Shown here: positions 1 to 11,455 of the stretch, piece after piece
Position numbering within the stretch: position 1 is the stretch's first letter
Layout of the letters: every line of letters begins with the position of its first letter
Assembly: GCA_037903355.1 (NCBI GenBank)
Contig: JBAJFE010000010.1
Span: 248,001 to 312,000, forward strand
Source of the DNA: Trichuris trichiura
Lineage: Eukaryota; Nematoda; Enoplea; Trichinellida; Trichuridae
Reading direction: 5' to 3'
Length of the DNA stretch: 64,000 nucleotides
Translations under genes and position numbers: made by a program
Notes under the pieces: generated by a model
Seen by the model: only the letters and a program-made list of their open reading frames with translations
What the model was told of the DNA's origin: nothing
Database searches by the model: none

Positions 1-1317
1 CATTCACACGTTGGTAAAGAACATTTTGCTCACAGCATGCATAAGGAACAGGATCCAATAAATATACTACTGTTCACAATGCAACAAACTCATTTGGACC
101 ATGACAAGCCAGTGTATATGTCCCGCAAAAGCTCAACTGTGTCATGGAGTCAAGAAACAGAACTTGCAAAGCCAAAAAATGTGGTATGCAAATAACTTCT
201 TTTCCATAGAAAATTGTGAAATCTTTCAGGATACAACTGCTGAAATTCTGCTAACTATATCCTTTATGAAAAAACAGCAGACGCTAAAGGTGGTGCTCAA
301 TTCTGCAAAAAACCTGCTTCCAAAAAAAAGTGATACGAGTGTCGGTAGGTTAGTAAACCTTGCTTTTCCATGCAGTCATTCTAACAGTTTTAGATCCCTT
401 CGCAACTCTATGGTTGGTGCATGGTAAAGTACTGCTAGACAGATGCGTTACTCGATCGAAATACAAAACTAAAAATCCTATTTCAACGAAACGTTCAACT
501 TTTCCATCGAGGTTGATGAACCAGAAAATTTGCAACTGGTGATTGCGGTAGGCGGCAGCTGTTTGCCACTTTTATGAGACCTTATAAGGACAAAGAAAAA
601 ATGCGTGAAAAATTCATTAGGGTAGTCCACTCAGAAAATGAATGTATTTTGCCAACTACTAAGTTACCAGCTGCAGTTGGGCCATTGCTAACTTCCAAAT
701 GAAACTGTTCATTAAAATCTTGCAAATTTCGTTTAAATAGAAAAAAAGTACATTAGTAACAAATTTTATCGTTTTTCTTTTACGGCAACAAGTCCTGCTT
801 ACTCAAAACGAACACAACGTTTTCAAAACTAGTCAGATCCTAAAGCTTTCATACTAATGACCTCTCAATAAATGTTTACCTCACAAGGCTTTCTGCCATA
901 ATAAAAACAATAAAACTGTGTAATCTTATCCCAAAACATTTTCCTTGGCATAACAAATTTTATTCTATGATGTGCAAAACAGTCCACTTAAGCTTTGAAA
1001 ACCAGTGGTTCAGACCACCTGCCTATTATCGTAAAAGTTCAAACTAGAAGTTGTTTCGAAATGGCTTTATATTCCATTTAATAGGAACTGCAACTGCGAA
1101 ATAAGATTAGCACGTAGAGTGGCAGTTCCTTCCCAGGAAACCGAACAACAGTGAACATACGAATTTGAGCTTATGGAGCTTCGGAAATGAACATGTCTTG
1201 ACATCAGCGCGGGAGATAAAGGAAAAGTTGTTTTAGCCACTGGTTACCAATAAATTATATTTTCGAAATAGTTAAACTCAGTCAGCCTTCGTTTGACAAT
1301 TGTTGTTTAAACTAAGT
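1..1317. other. No recognisable gene (left edge)
   Basis: AT-rich sequence with only short chance reading frames that overlap each other on both strands and match no family I recognise. No tRNA, simple repeat or clear inverted repeat was seen. The stretch ends at the target-site duplication of a hAT-type element. Confidence 0.5.
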
Positions 1318-1325
1318 GTTTAAAC

Positions 1326-2051
1326 CAGGGGTTGGGAACGTCCGGCCCGCAAGGCCATTCCATCCGGCCCGCGAGGCCATTTTCCGCCCACGCGCTGGGG
1401 CAACCGCACATGGATGCGAGATTCAGTGAAATGTGATTGTAGAAAGTTATTTTTCATAAAGCGATAAACGTATTTTATGTGAATCCTAGTAAGAACATAA
1501 ACCTTGCGTAACAAGCAGGGAGTGTCAGGCTGGCTCGGAAGACTGCGTTGCTGACAGCTCTCTGTCGATAAACCGACATTGTTAGTCCTCGCTGACAAGC
1601 AGTAGGCGCCACTATAGTGTGTGTGCGCGCATAAGTAGCGTGGACCATTGCTTTGTTCGAGATAACGACTGTCCAGCATGCTAGAGCACTTCTGCTTTTT
1701 TTGCTCTCAGTAGTCACTGGCGTAGTTCTCGCCTTCTCTTGCTATCGTTCTCAACGGTTTGCGCCGGTCGCCTGTCATATACGTCTTCGAAGTACAAAAA
1801 AGTTATTTCGTTCTCTGCAGTTGCAATTATGTTCTTTACAACTGGGTTGCAGAATTGTCTCAAAATTCTGCCTTTTATCTCGGAGTTTCCTCGCCAGGGA
1901 AAAGCAGTTCCAAGCATCCCATTAGGGGTGACTTAATAAACCTACGTGCAAATAAAACAGGCTGTTTTTCGTTTAAGTATGCTATACGGCCCGCGAACGG
2001 TCTTATAAACGTCTAAACGGCCCGCGGCACCAAAAAGGTTCCCCACTCCTG
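1326..2051. mobile_element. Non-autonomous hAT-type DNA transposon, 726 bp
   Basis: The element starts CAGGGGTTGGGAAC and ends with the inverted counterpart (reverse complement CAGGAGTGGGGAAC). It is flanked by an exact 8-bp direct duplication GTTTAAAC (1318-1325 and 2052-2059). An 8-bp duplication and CAG-starting ends of this kind are typical of the hAT superfamily. The subterminal regions are rich in GGCCCGC, so the element is noticeably more GC-rich than its surroundings. It has no transposase-like frame, so it must depend on an autonomous relative. A shorter relative lies at 52707-52983 in the opposite orientation. The perfect target duplication argues for a fairly recent insertion. Confidence 0.88.
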
Positions 2052-2059
2052 GTTTAAAC

Positions 2060-2626
2060 CCTGATGTAATTATATTAGAGCTTTAATAATGTATAGAAAA
2101 GTCTTTTCAGTTGTTGCATTCAAACTTTTTAGGTATCAAATATGAACTCTCCAACCGCACAGGATGAAATAGGACATGTATTAATTGGAAAATCTGGCAG
2201 CTTCCTGGGACAGAGTCTATGGAAAAGTGTTATGTCAAATCCGGGTCATAAGATAACAAAATGGTTGCCGCTGACTTTAAAATGGTAAATCCAAGTTGCT
2301 GTTCGTGCACAATTTTGGACAGACAAGCTAAATGGCATGTTTGGACGGTAAACCGTGCTTCAATGTTCTACAATGCCTGTAAATATCAAACGCAGAAACT
2401 GTCCGGGAAGTAAACTGTGCTTTTCAAAATGCTTAATAGTTACTGCACACTTAATGATTCGTTGTTACTTTAGATTACAGGGGCAAGTACTACTAGGCCT
2501 TCACTGATTCTCACGTCGTTTACTTTCATACAAAGAACGACAGACTGACCAGAACCTCATTCATTCTTCAGAGCTGAACATTAGCGCCGAACAGTGTAGT
2601 TATTATGCCCCTAATCCTGACAGACA
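2060..2626. other. Intergenic, 3' flank of first glutathione synthetase gene
   Basis: No coding signal was seen. The stretch lies downstream of the minus-strand synthetase stop codon. I did not find a canonical AATAAA on the minus strand close to the stop, so the poly(A) site is unknown. Confidence 0.45.
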
Positions 2627-5600
2627 TTAGCTGTCATAAATGAAAGGACTATCAACACAAGCGGTGCCGTGCATCAAGCCTCCTTCGTTTTCAGAATCCA
2701 GTTTTGTTCGTAACATGAAGGTGCCAATGCGCTGGTCAAATATCTTCCGCATGTTTCCTAATAGGCACCCGAAAACCCCCAGTTCACTATTGCAAGCTTG
2801 CAGCTTCGATTCTGTGTTCCTTTTCACAAATATATTCGTGTGCACAGGTGGCTTGATCCTTTCCATCAATATGTACGCTTGCCTTTCCGTTGGCCCACAA
2901 GACTTTAGCAATTCTATCATATTGTCTTGATAAAAATTGTGACCACCACCCTCTCGTAATGGTTTCAGCACATAGTCATTTGGTTCTTTTATAGCCTGGC
3001 TAAGAATTGTTTCCCAATCAGCAGCGGAGCTGCTTCTATCAAAACCAAACATAGGCATTGTTACGGAGAGAATTCTGCGACGCGTTTGCGCATCTTTTAC
3101 AAACCGACCCAGATTTTTTGGAAAGCTTAAGGTCTGCTGAATTTTCTTGACTCCAGCCAGATGGAAGCCTATCCATGGACACTTTATGGCAGTAGACATT
3201 TCAATTAGTCGTAACGCGCTCCAAACTGAATCGTCTTCAAACTGATCAGGAGAATAAGCTGTACGGAAGTAGACAACGCCAATCTCAACATTTTCTGGTA
3301 TTAGGTGCAAAGTGCTTCCAATCATTCTCAAGCGTTTGGGCGACTGATTGAACTTCAAGCGGACTACCGTGGCAGCGTATTCGCTAAGAAGTTCAAATTG
3401 ATGCTCGATTAGCCTTTGATCTGCGATGTTCCTCGGGTGATCTTCAATCATAAAAATTACGACCGCCTTCTTATTTCCATACGCTTTCCAGGCTTCGAAT
3501 AGACCGACGGATACAACATTTTTGCTACTGTTCTCAGGAAGATAGTAACATCGCTTTTCGCGAGGATATTTTGCTTTGCGCATTACTCTTTCATGGAGTT
3601 TTGTACAGACAGGTCCTATAGCTGCTAAGCCCGCTGATATATTGTTCACTTCCACTTGCTTCAGTACGAGAGATTTGTTCATGTTCTCTTTGTCTTTATG
3701 GAACATATAATCCGCTCTTTGTATGTTTAAAAAAATACGTTCCTCATGATCAGCAGAATTCATGACGGCTAGATAGATGTCTAAGAGCTTTGCGATAAAA
3801 GGATCTGCTACTGCGATGTCAGCCAAGCATGATGCTATAAACTCTTTGTCAATGGAAACCCGATAGTAGAGCTCATTCATAACCTATAACAGTGGCAAGT
3901 TTATAAACGGTTTGCCAAATAAAAGCATTTCAGCTAGTAAAGGGAAGAAAACGCTAATCGTTGTGTTCCTGACTGAATTTCTTAGGTTTATTCACCATAT
4001 CTGTTCCATCTAGGCTGTACATAAAGAGTCAGTAAAGGGGAATACAGCTAAGTATTACTTTTAAAACTGGGTTCAACGAGCAAAGCTGTCTAATCTTGAC
4101 CGGCGCATTGAAAATGCCAACATACAATGTATTAATGCACAGGAATCAATATCATTCTTACATGGTTATTAATTGAAAACAGGTTTGCTTTAATTTAGGC
4201 CTAATCGCATGTGAGCATCATAGAATTCATGGTGAAGTTAAAAGTCGTATGTCGAGTTACTCTGTTTCTCTTTAAAATGGTTTGTTTTATAATAGCTGCT
4301 TTCAAAACAGAACTTCCACTACTTCAGCTTTTAGAAACGGTCCGGTCTCGCTAAAATGAACACTCTTAAAATTAAAGACTATTACACGCATGATGGCGCT
4401 AGGCTGTGCTTTTAACATTGGTCTTTCTAAGCGAACACCATTCGTTGACAGAGTAAGGAGATTGCCATGGATTTTCTGGTTTTTTAGTTAATTAAGGTGT
4501 GCAAGGCTGGCTACGGGATTGCACAGTTTTAGAAAAATGGAAAAAATAGGCGCGTCAGAGAGGATACAATTTTCGTAAACGTCAAGAATGTCAAAATCAT
4601 GTATTAGGAACCCAAAGCTAGTGAAATATCGACACCTGTCGTCTATTAATATTAACACAAACGCATACATCGAGTTGTCGCTTTTGCCGCTTCTACAGAC
4701 AGCTGACCATCCATCAGTTGGTTGAGCTTTTCTTCTTTAATTACGGAAAGCAAAGACTGTCATCGTGAAAAAGTCATCTCATGAGGAAGAGTACCATCGA
4801 CCAGTTATAAAAACTTCAATCTCCCAAGAATCTATGCAGTAAAGTAACATAGGTCCTAAACGCTGCTTCTCGCGAGCTATTTAAAAGCTGTGATCTTTTC
4901 CGAAGTCGCAACAGTTTTCATTTTTAGATGCCGAACTTCCCTATTTTCTTTAAAATTTAAATCCATCTAAAGCTTTACGAACTGGCAGTTCCCGTCCTTC
5001 ATAATCGAATGGTAGAACGAGAACGTTGACCGTAAAAAGATGACATCAAGCCAAGTAACTATTGTACATAGTTGGTAATGTATGAATAGATTGTCCCGAC
5101 TGACTACTTCATTGTGCCTTATAAAAAAAGGTTTACTATAGGAGACGACCAAAAACTATTTGCTTAAGGTTAGAACTTTGTCAAGTGAGCCTAATTACTA
5201 TTTGTTGGTATGCAAGCATACATAATGCGTGAGAAGGTCAACAAAGCTTTAGCTTTCAAACGCATTACGTGTTACTCTCAAGTGCGTTACGCAGAAAGTT
5301 CTCCTTCATCTCCTATAGTTGTAAACTTGCTCGTGGACAATGACCGTGAGATAGAATTCGTCGTCAAACGGGATTCGCGCTCCAGTATCGCAATGACTTA
5401 ACTGTTTTACCCATTGTCTGCTTGGGGTTCAGTATTGGTGGCCTTCCTCATTGTCTTGTTTCGGTTTCATTGAGGTCGTTCACGGAGTTCTTGTAGCGGA
5501 GTAGCGAAATGCATCTCGCGACGATGAAGAATTATTTCCGAAGATCGCGTACCGTTGACAAGTTTACAAAGTACGGGAGGTAAAGGAAGCTTCTTTCTTA

Positions 5601-7548
5601 GGATAAAAACAAGCGATCAACCGAGACAAAAAAAAGTCAGCTACATACAAAACTAGCTGTACGCAACTTCTGTTTTACCGGGTTTTCCCTTAAACACTCG
5701 ACCCCGTCTAACCTTACCATTCAAGCGGTCAGGATGGAATTGGCCCACTTCCGATTGCTTCGCAAGTACAATTATTCATTATCTGAAACGCTAAAAGCAA
5801 GAGCGTTCCAGATTTTGAAATATAAAGGGTGTTTCACAAGTGACTGTGAGATAATACTGGGTTCTTCTCGTTCACGGCATCTCTATTGAAACAGTGGAGT
5901 GACTGCGTTTTAGCGAGTATTCGATGTGCGTTTCTACGGGCACACATGCACAACTAATGACAAGCCTGATGTGCCCAACTTCAAATATGAAATCCAGCTA
6001 GCATATATTAGACACAATACGACTTACAACCGCGATCAAGGAGTGGACATAAGTGGGTTTTGGACAAATATTGTGACTCGGTATAATTGTTGCTCACTAA
6101 CCACATGAAATACAAAAGCCGAGAAACAAGAAAAAACAAATAATTAAAACAAATGGAAATGGATAAAATTGCAATAAATACGGAACAAAGAAAGAAAAAA
6201 GAAAAAGGAAAAAGAAGAAAGAAAGAAGAAGAAAAATGGATGCAAAAATGGAAAAACAGTGATTCAACAACAGAAGAAAATGTTCGAAACAACCCAACGG
6301 AGACAATCTAGAAGCTATACGGAACAAGAAGAAGCGCGCTGACAGACTCAAAATACAAAAACCTACCAACGGAAAACTTTAAAATGCCCGCTTTAAAATC
6401 CTCAGAAACGATAGATGGCATTCGCTGCCACAAATCATATTTACAACTTAAGACCGCTGATGACGGGTCTCGAATGACCCGAAAGCTCCGGAGTCTTTTA
6501 CATACATAAAAAACGGAAACCTATCCGTAATGTTTTTCATTTTGAAAACATATGGTCCCAAAATCTGAATATCTTTATTACGGATTCTGTCCCGTTGAGA
6601 AGCAAAATAAAAAGATTTTTCTCTCTCCGGAGCTTTCGGGTCGACCGAGACCCGTCTTCAGCGGTTGTAAGTTGCGGATGTAACTTGTGCGCGTGACTTG
6701 AGTCTTCTGTCGTTTTCATGGTTTAAAGCTAACCAGCTTTAAACCATGAAAACGACAGAAGACTCAAGTCACGCGCACAAGTTACATCCGCAACTCACAA
6801 CCGCTGAAGACGGGTCTCGGTCGACCCGAAAGCTCCGGAGAGAGAAAAATCTTTTTATTTTACATCTCAACGGGACAGAATCCGTAATAAAGATATTCAG
6901 ATTTTGCATCATGAAAACATATGCTCCCGTACCAAGAAACCACGTTTTCAAGTCAGAAATGTTACTAAAAGAGCCTAGCGAGAAAGCAGTTATGGAAACT
7001 AAGATATAGCGTTTTTCTGGCTAGCAATTGTCATGCCGCACACATTGCATAAATGGTTAACGCATATGGGACATAGAAACGTCAGATTGGAACCGCAAAG
7101 GTAAACTGGTTCTTTGTTTCATCGGTGCTACAATTTTAAAATTAAGAAGCTATTCACCTACATAATGTTTTAAGAGACTGTATGATATTTCGGTTTAAGT
7201 TTGCCAGTTTGTTTAAGAGAGGTAATGTCAGAGGTTTGCTTAAGCTATCTTGGGGCAAGCTATTTAAGCATCTTACTTTCTGCAGACTCATAGCTTCGTT
7301 GAATAGCTTCCTTGGTACTGGTGAAGGGAAGAGGGTAAACGGCATTATCTCCACAATGTCGCTTGACCAAGGTTCTTCGCTTCTCCTAATGCACATTCCA
7401 TTTGTCTGATAAAAGTAACTTGTAAGGGAACGGAAAATAAAGGAAAAATAGATACCGCTGCCCAATCTTTCGCATCGTCCAGTAGGTCATCAATGAGTTT
7501 ATCATCGGTAAGTATAACGCCATTTGGACCAATATGAAACGCCATCAT
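2627..7548 (-). CDS. Glutathione synthetase, paralogue A (3 exons)
   Basis: Eukaryotic ATP-grasp glutathione synthetase, joining gamma-glutamylcysteine to glycine in the cytosol. Exons on the minus strand: 7548-7457, 7405-7277 and 3883-2627, giving 492 residues against about 474 in mammals. Exon 1 ends AAKDW-AA, exon 2 resumes TNGMCIRR after a 50-nt GT-AG intron, and exon 2 carries the family signature PFTLFPSPVP. Exon 3 carries LKQVEVNN (E152 and N154, the expected magnesium and substrate residues), YFR, the glycine-rich ATP loop KPLREGGGHN (381-390), SELGVFG and the C-terminal GG-loop (about 475-483). All introns are phase 0. The start is the first of two adjacent ATGs. Oddities compared with the family: the ATP loop has L and H where Q and N are usual, and the C-terminal loop has MHG where an Ala-rich segment is expected. 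It is the tandem sister of the synthetase at 15188-11456. Confidence 0.93.
6178..6246 (+). repeat. Polypurine tract
   Basis: About 65 bases consist almost only of A and G in irregular GAAA/AGAAG units on the plus strand. The tract lies in the long intron of the first synthetase, where the transcribed RNA would read as a polypyrimidine run. The two long frames read through it on the minus strand are low-complexity Phe/Leu/Ser strings and not genes. Confidence 0.75.
6440..6930. repeat. Fold-back inverted repeat, ~170-bp arms with 4-nt loop
   Basis: The left arm (about 6561-6730) and right arm (6735-about 6905) are near-perfect reverse complements, with only a few differences, separated by AACC. 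Both arms include the block GGGTCTCGGTCGACCCG and read out the same peptide string on opposite strands, which is a by-product of the symmetry. A third, shorter and more diverged copy of the core (about 6446-6500) lies just to the left in the same orientation as the right arm. This looks like a fold-back or miniature inverted-repeat element. No target duplication was identified with confidence. The transcribed intron could form a very long hairpin. Confidence 0.85.
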
Positions 7549-9600
7549 GCAATGTAGTTAACAGGAAAAATGTTACAACAGATACTCTTTATGGTCAAAT
7601 AAAAGTTATTGGGCACCGGTATATACTAAAAGAAAAAAATTATTATGACAAAGTTCAGATGGCGTATGCGCTAATAGAAGCATTTTAGTGACATTAAAAC
7701 TGACAGTCTGGAATAATGGTTTCTGATGAACATGTTATCTCTCACTGAGGGTGAATTTATGTCCACTAGGGCGTGGTTTATGCATCCATCTGCACCCACG
7801 CTGCTGACAAATCTGGAACACAAGCCTACTGAATGATGGTCAAGTAAACCTTTGAATAAGCAAGCTTATATTTAAACCTTAACGTTTCAAAGCAAGTCAC
7901 CTGGGAATATCTTCTTGAACCAAAGCAGGTTTTGAAATAATCTTTTTAAGAAGCTCAGTTTCAAAAGCCTAGCTTCAGTGTCAACCGCCGCCAGGAGCAA
8001 AGACGTGTTTGCAGTCGAAAGCTGACTGGTTTATGACTTTTGAAGCACTTGGGTCAACTTCCTGTACCAGCTGCTGCAACCGAACTCTCTTGTGAGCTCA
8101 TAGGAAGAAGGAAAGTGTTTCGAACAGTGAGTATACGCAACATGGAACACGCATCGTAAAACTGGAGTCTAAAAAGATCTAGAAAATAGCGCAAGACATC
8201 ACAGAATAAGAAGTCAGACATGTATAAAGAGACTGTGAGTAACCAATCATATTTATATTTCCTGTAAAAGTATAAATGGGTGAACTGGTTATGTCAGAAA
8301 AGGAAGCATTTATATTAATGACTTTCCGTAAACGAAAGTTGCCGTTTATAATAGCAGATTCCCTATAATGCTCAAAACAGCTTAAACTCAAAAGAAATTT
8401 TGCAGTCGAATTTGGTGCCCTCTTCTCTGCTGCAGGCAACTGAGCATTTTCTGGTCACGAGTTTTCATTTGTCATAACGCAACTGGCACAACATGTGAAA
8501 GTACAGGAAGCTCCACTGTAATCAACGAACCTGTTTGAACCGACCAATGCTTTCAGAATATTTTACTATGCCATCCCATGCTGCAACATTTCATTCCCAA
8601 CAAAGTAACAAATATTAACGACGTAATTTTTAAACCTAGTTCATGAAAGGTCACTAAAGAAAGCGTAATTACTTCATGAGAGATGAAAAACAAGTAAACC
8701 TTATGAATGAAAATACAATTAAATATGTTCCAACAGAAAAAGCTGCGACTGAACGCAATGATGCGCCCACAAACGCTTAGTGAATTGCAAGAGAACCATA
8801 GGCCAATCGCAAAGCTTAAGCTTTTCTAGAGTCACCTTTTACGTTTATATTTATTAATACAAAAAGGATGTTCATTGCGCCAATGTTAGGAGTTACTACC
8901 TAACCGGAGCAGCTAAGCTATGACGACGTTAGACAACATATCGTCAAAACGCAAAATTCATACATATAAAACATCGTAAGATAAAATTAATAATAAAAAA
9001 ACCGTTATCATTGGTTATTAAAGCTGGAGACAGATCAACAAACAGATAGCTTCAGAGTATGAAAAGAATGAAACGAATAGGATCGAATTTGAAAGCGCAA
9101 AATATGCAACTTCGTTGTCACACTAACGCCCCACCGACTAGATGAGCAGCAGAAGTTCTAAGCTCATGAACTTATCAGCAATGTTCTCTTTGTTCAAGAA
9201 AAGACTTTTCTGTCCAGGACTCAGGCCTGTTTTAAACTAAAACTGCTGAAAATATGGATCCTTGTAGCAGCTTCCCGAAACTTTATAGTATTAACAGAGG
9301 TTTAAGCTGCTTACTGAAATTTGAAGTAACAGAGCTTTCGGGGAACGCTCTTTCAGCTAGTAATACAAAGGTCCTTGTATGAACTTTGATAATGAAGGAG
9401 GGCATTCCAGAAAAGCTCTATTATTTTTAAAATTCAATAAGTGGCTTAACAGTAAACGAGGGATGTTTGGAGAATTCTCGGAAAGACGGTGCAATGTCCA
9501 ACATGACGCCAACTGATGGGTCAAAACATGTTTAATCTCATCTCCTTTATCTTCAGACTCGTACGGAGAGGTAGCCTTATCTGACGCTGCGCCAGTGTGG
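7549..9600. other. Intergenic, 5' flank of first synthetase
   Basis: No gene was recognised. The likely promoter and 5' leader of the minus-strand synthetase A must lie just right of 7548, but I cannot point to a defined element. Confidence 0.45.
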
Positions 9601-10357
9601 TACAGGCTGCTCCTAAAGTAATCGTTTCTCCCGTAATATAGAAAATCTTCGTTTTAAAGTCAGAGCTAACATTAAATTTCTAACCAAGCTTGGTTGGTAG
9701 CCGAAGAGAATCATTCAATCTTTGCAGCAGGCTTACGGAAGTAGCAAACAATCTAAATCGGTTGTTTATGGGTGAATAAGATCTTTCAAGGAGCGCAGAG
9801 AGGCCATCGAAAAACGACCAGACAGCGGGAAGACCAGCAACCACAACGAGCAAAGGAACCGTGGTCCTTGTCCGGAACGTAGTGGAAGCAGACCGCAGAA
9901 TTACCATCAGGAGGGTTGCTAGAATAGCTGGGATTTCCCTCCATTCCGCATTTGAAATACTGCTTGAAATTCTTGGTCTGAGAAAACTTTCAGTTCGGTA
10001 GATCCCGAAAGCGTTGCGTGAAAAACAGCTAGTTCGATGCGTTAACCTTTCTCAGGGGCTTTTCCACAGCCGCCCTACAGTCTCGATCTTGCACCATCAG
10101 ACGTTTTGCTCCTCTCAAAGTTAAAAGAACATTTTAAAAGTATGTTGTTCGAGTCAATGGATGACGTGAAACGCGCAGTTTCGACTTGGTGTAATACACA
10201 GCCTCCAGGATTCCATAAGCAAGGTCTGCGGAGGTGCAAACACCGTCCGCAGAAGTGCTTAGAAGTTGACGGAAGATACGTTGAGAGATATGTTTGATAT
10301 CATTGTGAATAGAAATTTCATTTAATTTTTCCCGGAACTTTTCTAGCAACCCTCGTA
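9601..10357 (+). mobile_element. Decayed mariner-type transposon
   Basis: The right end reads TTCTAGCAACCCTCG followed by TA. The left end near 9601 reads TACAGGCTGCTCCTAAAGTA, a mariner-like terminus. The two ends are only loosely alike. Between them lies a mutated transposase (separate entry). About half the normal length is missing, including the middle of the transposase. Its position is between the two glutathione synthetase genes. Confidence 0.72.
9701..10297 (+). pseudogene. Mariner transposase pseudogene, internally deleted
   Basis: The N-terminal part (frame from 9701) reads IIQSLQQAYGS and SFKERREAIEKRP, matching the mariner first helix-turn-helix, with TGA at 9773-9775 where Trp is usual. 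A +1 shift near 9830 leads into ADRRITIRRVARIAGIS and LGLRKLSVR, the second DNA-binding helix region, then TAG at 9999-10001 and PKALREKQLVRCVNLSQ. The catalytic centre is deleted near 10065. Reading resumes with PPYSLDLAPSD, the motif with the last catalytic aspartate, then KLKEHF and the C-terminal helix ending GRYVERYV at a TGA. With two in-frame stops, two frame changes and two of the three catalytic aspartates lost, it cannot be active. Confidence 0.85.
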
Positions 10358-11455
10358 TTAGCGTACAACCGTTATAAATGTCTTGCTTTCGAGTACCATA
10401 AGTTACTATGCCTCTTTAAAATCCAGCTATTATATCACTAACGTACGGTAACTGACTATTCTTTTAATAATTTTATGCCAGAGTTGAAGGCATATCTTTC
10501 CGTGCATGAATTAGGCTTAGAGTTGAGCAGTTGAGAATGTCAAAAACTGGGAGATTTTATTAGTAAGTACTCAAAACATAATATTTTCAAAGGAATTTAC
10601 CTGCAAAACTGTGCGTGCTGTCTTCATCCACGACGTCTACAGAAGCTTACTGCATTTACGCATTACTGATCACCAGTTTAAATGTCTACAGGGTTCGACC
10701 GCTGTTTCTTCAACACGTCGGTGTCTTTCAAAATTGGAAAGATAACAGCATTTCTGAATGTGGTTATCAGCAAACTAAAATCGGTTGCTGATAAGCGATC
10801 ACCTTAGTTTAACTAAGACACAACGAGAAAATACTGACTTGCATACATCAACCCATTTGACATGCACAGGCAACAGTCATAAAACGTTTAAGTAGGACCC
10901 TAAGAATTGAAAAGTGCATTTACTGACATGTTTGAGTAACTGGAAATTGTTCTAGGCGTAACTACGAAAGATTAGAAGATTAAAAAGAGAAGACTGTTAA
11001 ATGATAACATTAAAAACAGCGAAACTGTCTAAACAGAGTGGGAGAAGCAATCAAGCTCAATAAACTATCATCAACTTAACGCTGCCGCACGCCTGCACAG
11101 AGAAAGGTACTTTCAAATGTATTGGTGATATTTGGCGATACACGTCAAAACAGTAAGTTTATAAGGAAATTGCTACAAAAGATTTTAAATGCGACAAGGT
11201 GGACAGATTGAAAGTTCGAACATCGCTTTGAATGTTGGCCACAAGGCGCCACGCAATCAGGATGAAACAATGCAAACGGTCTGCAATGGAGACAAATCAA
11301 AATGAGATCAAATTGTATCAGATCACCTCTTTATTCTAACAATTACTGTTATGGAAATTAGTGACGACGCCAAGCGTTTTGGAAACGCCTACGTTGATCA
11401 GTGTTAGAGAAACCATCGTAGTATTGCAAACCATGCAAATGTGGAAATAGGATTG
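10358..11455. other. Intergenic, 3' flank of second synthetase
   Basis: No coding signal was seen. The stretch contains the likely poly(A) signal of the minus-strand synthetase B (separate entry). Confidence 0.45.
11330..11335 (-). terminator. Poly(A) signal AATAAA for synthetase B
   Basis: A canonical hexamer on the minus strand, 121 nt beyond the stop codon of glutathione synthetase B. The spacing is ordinary for a short 3' untranslated region. Confidence 0.55.

Larger units (their letters stand above)
3884..7276 (-). other. Long second intron of paralogue A (3.4 kb)
   Basis: It starts with donor GTAAGA after CTG CAG AAA and ends with acceptor TATAG before GTT ATG AAT. The phase is 0, and the join restores the conserved LQK-VMNELYYRV segment that the sister gene also has. 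The intron holds the purine tract and the large fold-back repeat listed separately. The remainder shows no recognisable coding sequence. Confidence 0.8.

Noticed and set aside
6008..6369. Long minus-strand frames rich in Phe, Leu and Ser, looking like membrane proteins
   Set aside because: They are produced by the polypurine tract on the other strand; low-complexity translation only.
6537..7009. Two identical ~40-residue peptides on opposite strands
   Set aside because: This is a consequence of the near-perfect inverted repeat, not two genes.
9680..9907. Minus-strand 75-codon frame with hydrophobic N-terminus
   Set aside because: It is antisense to the decayed mariner transposase and has no independent support.
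9911..10355. A shorter mariner interpretation with GAGGGTTGCTAGAA as both termini
   Set aside because: The left copy of that motif encodes part of the transposase DNA-binding helix (RRVARIAG), so the likeness to the right terminus is coincidental and the element extends further left.
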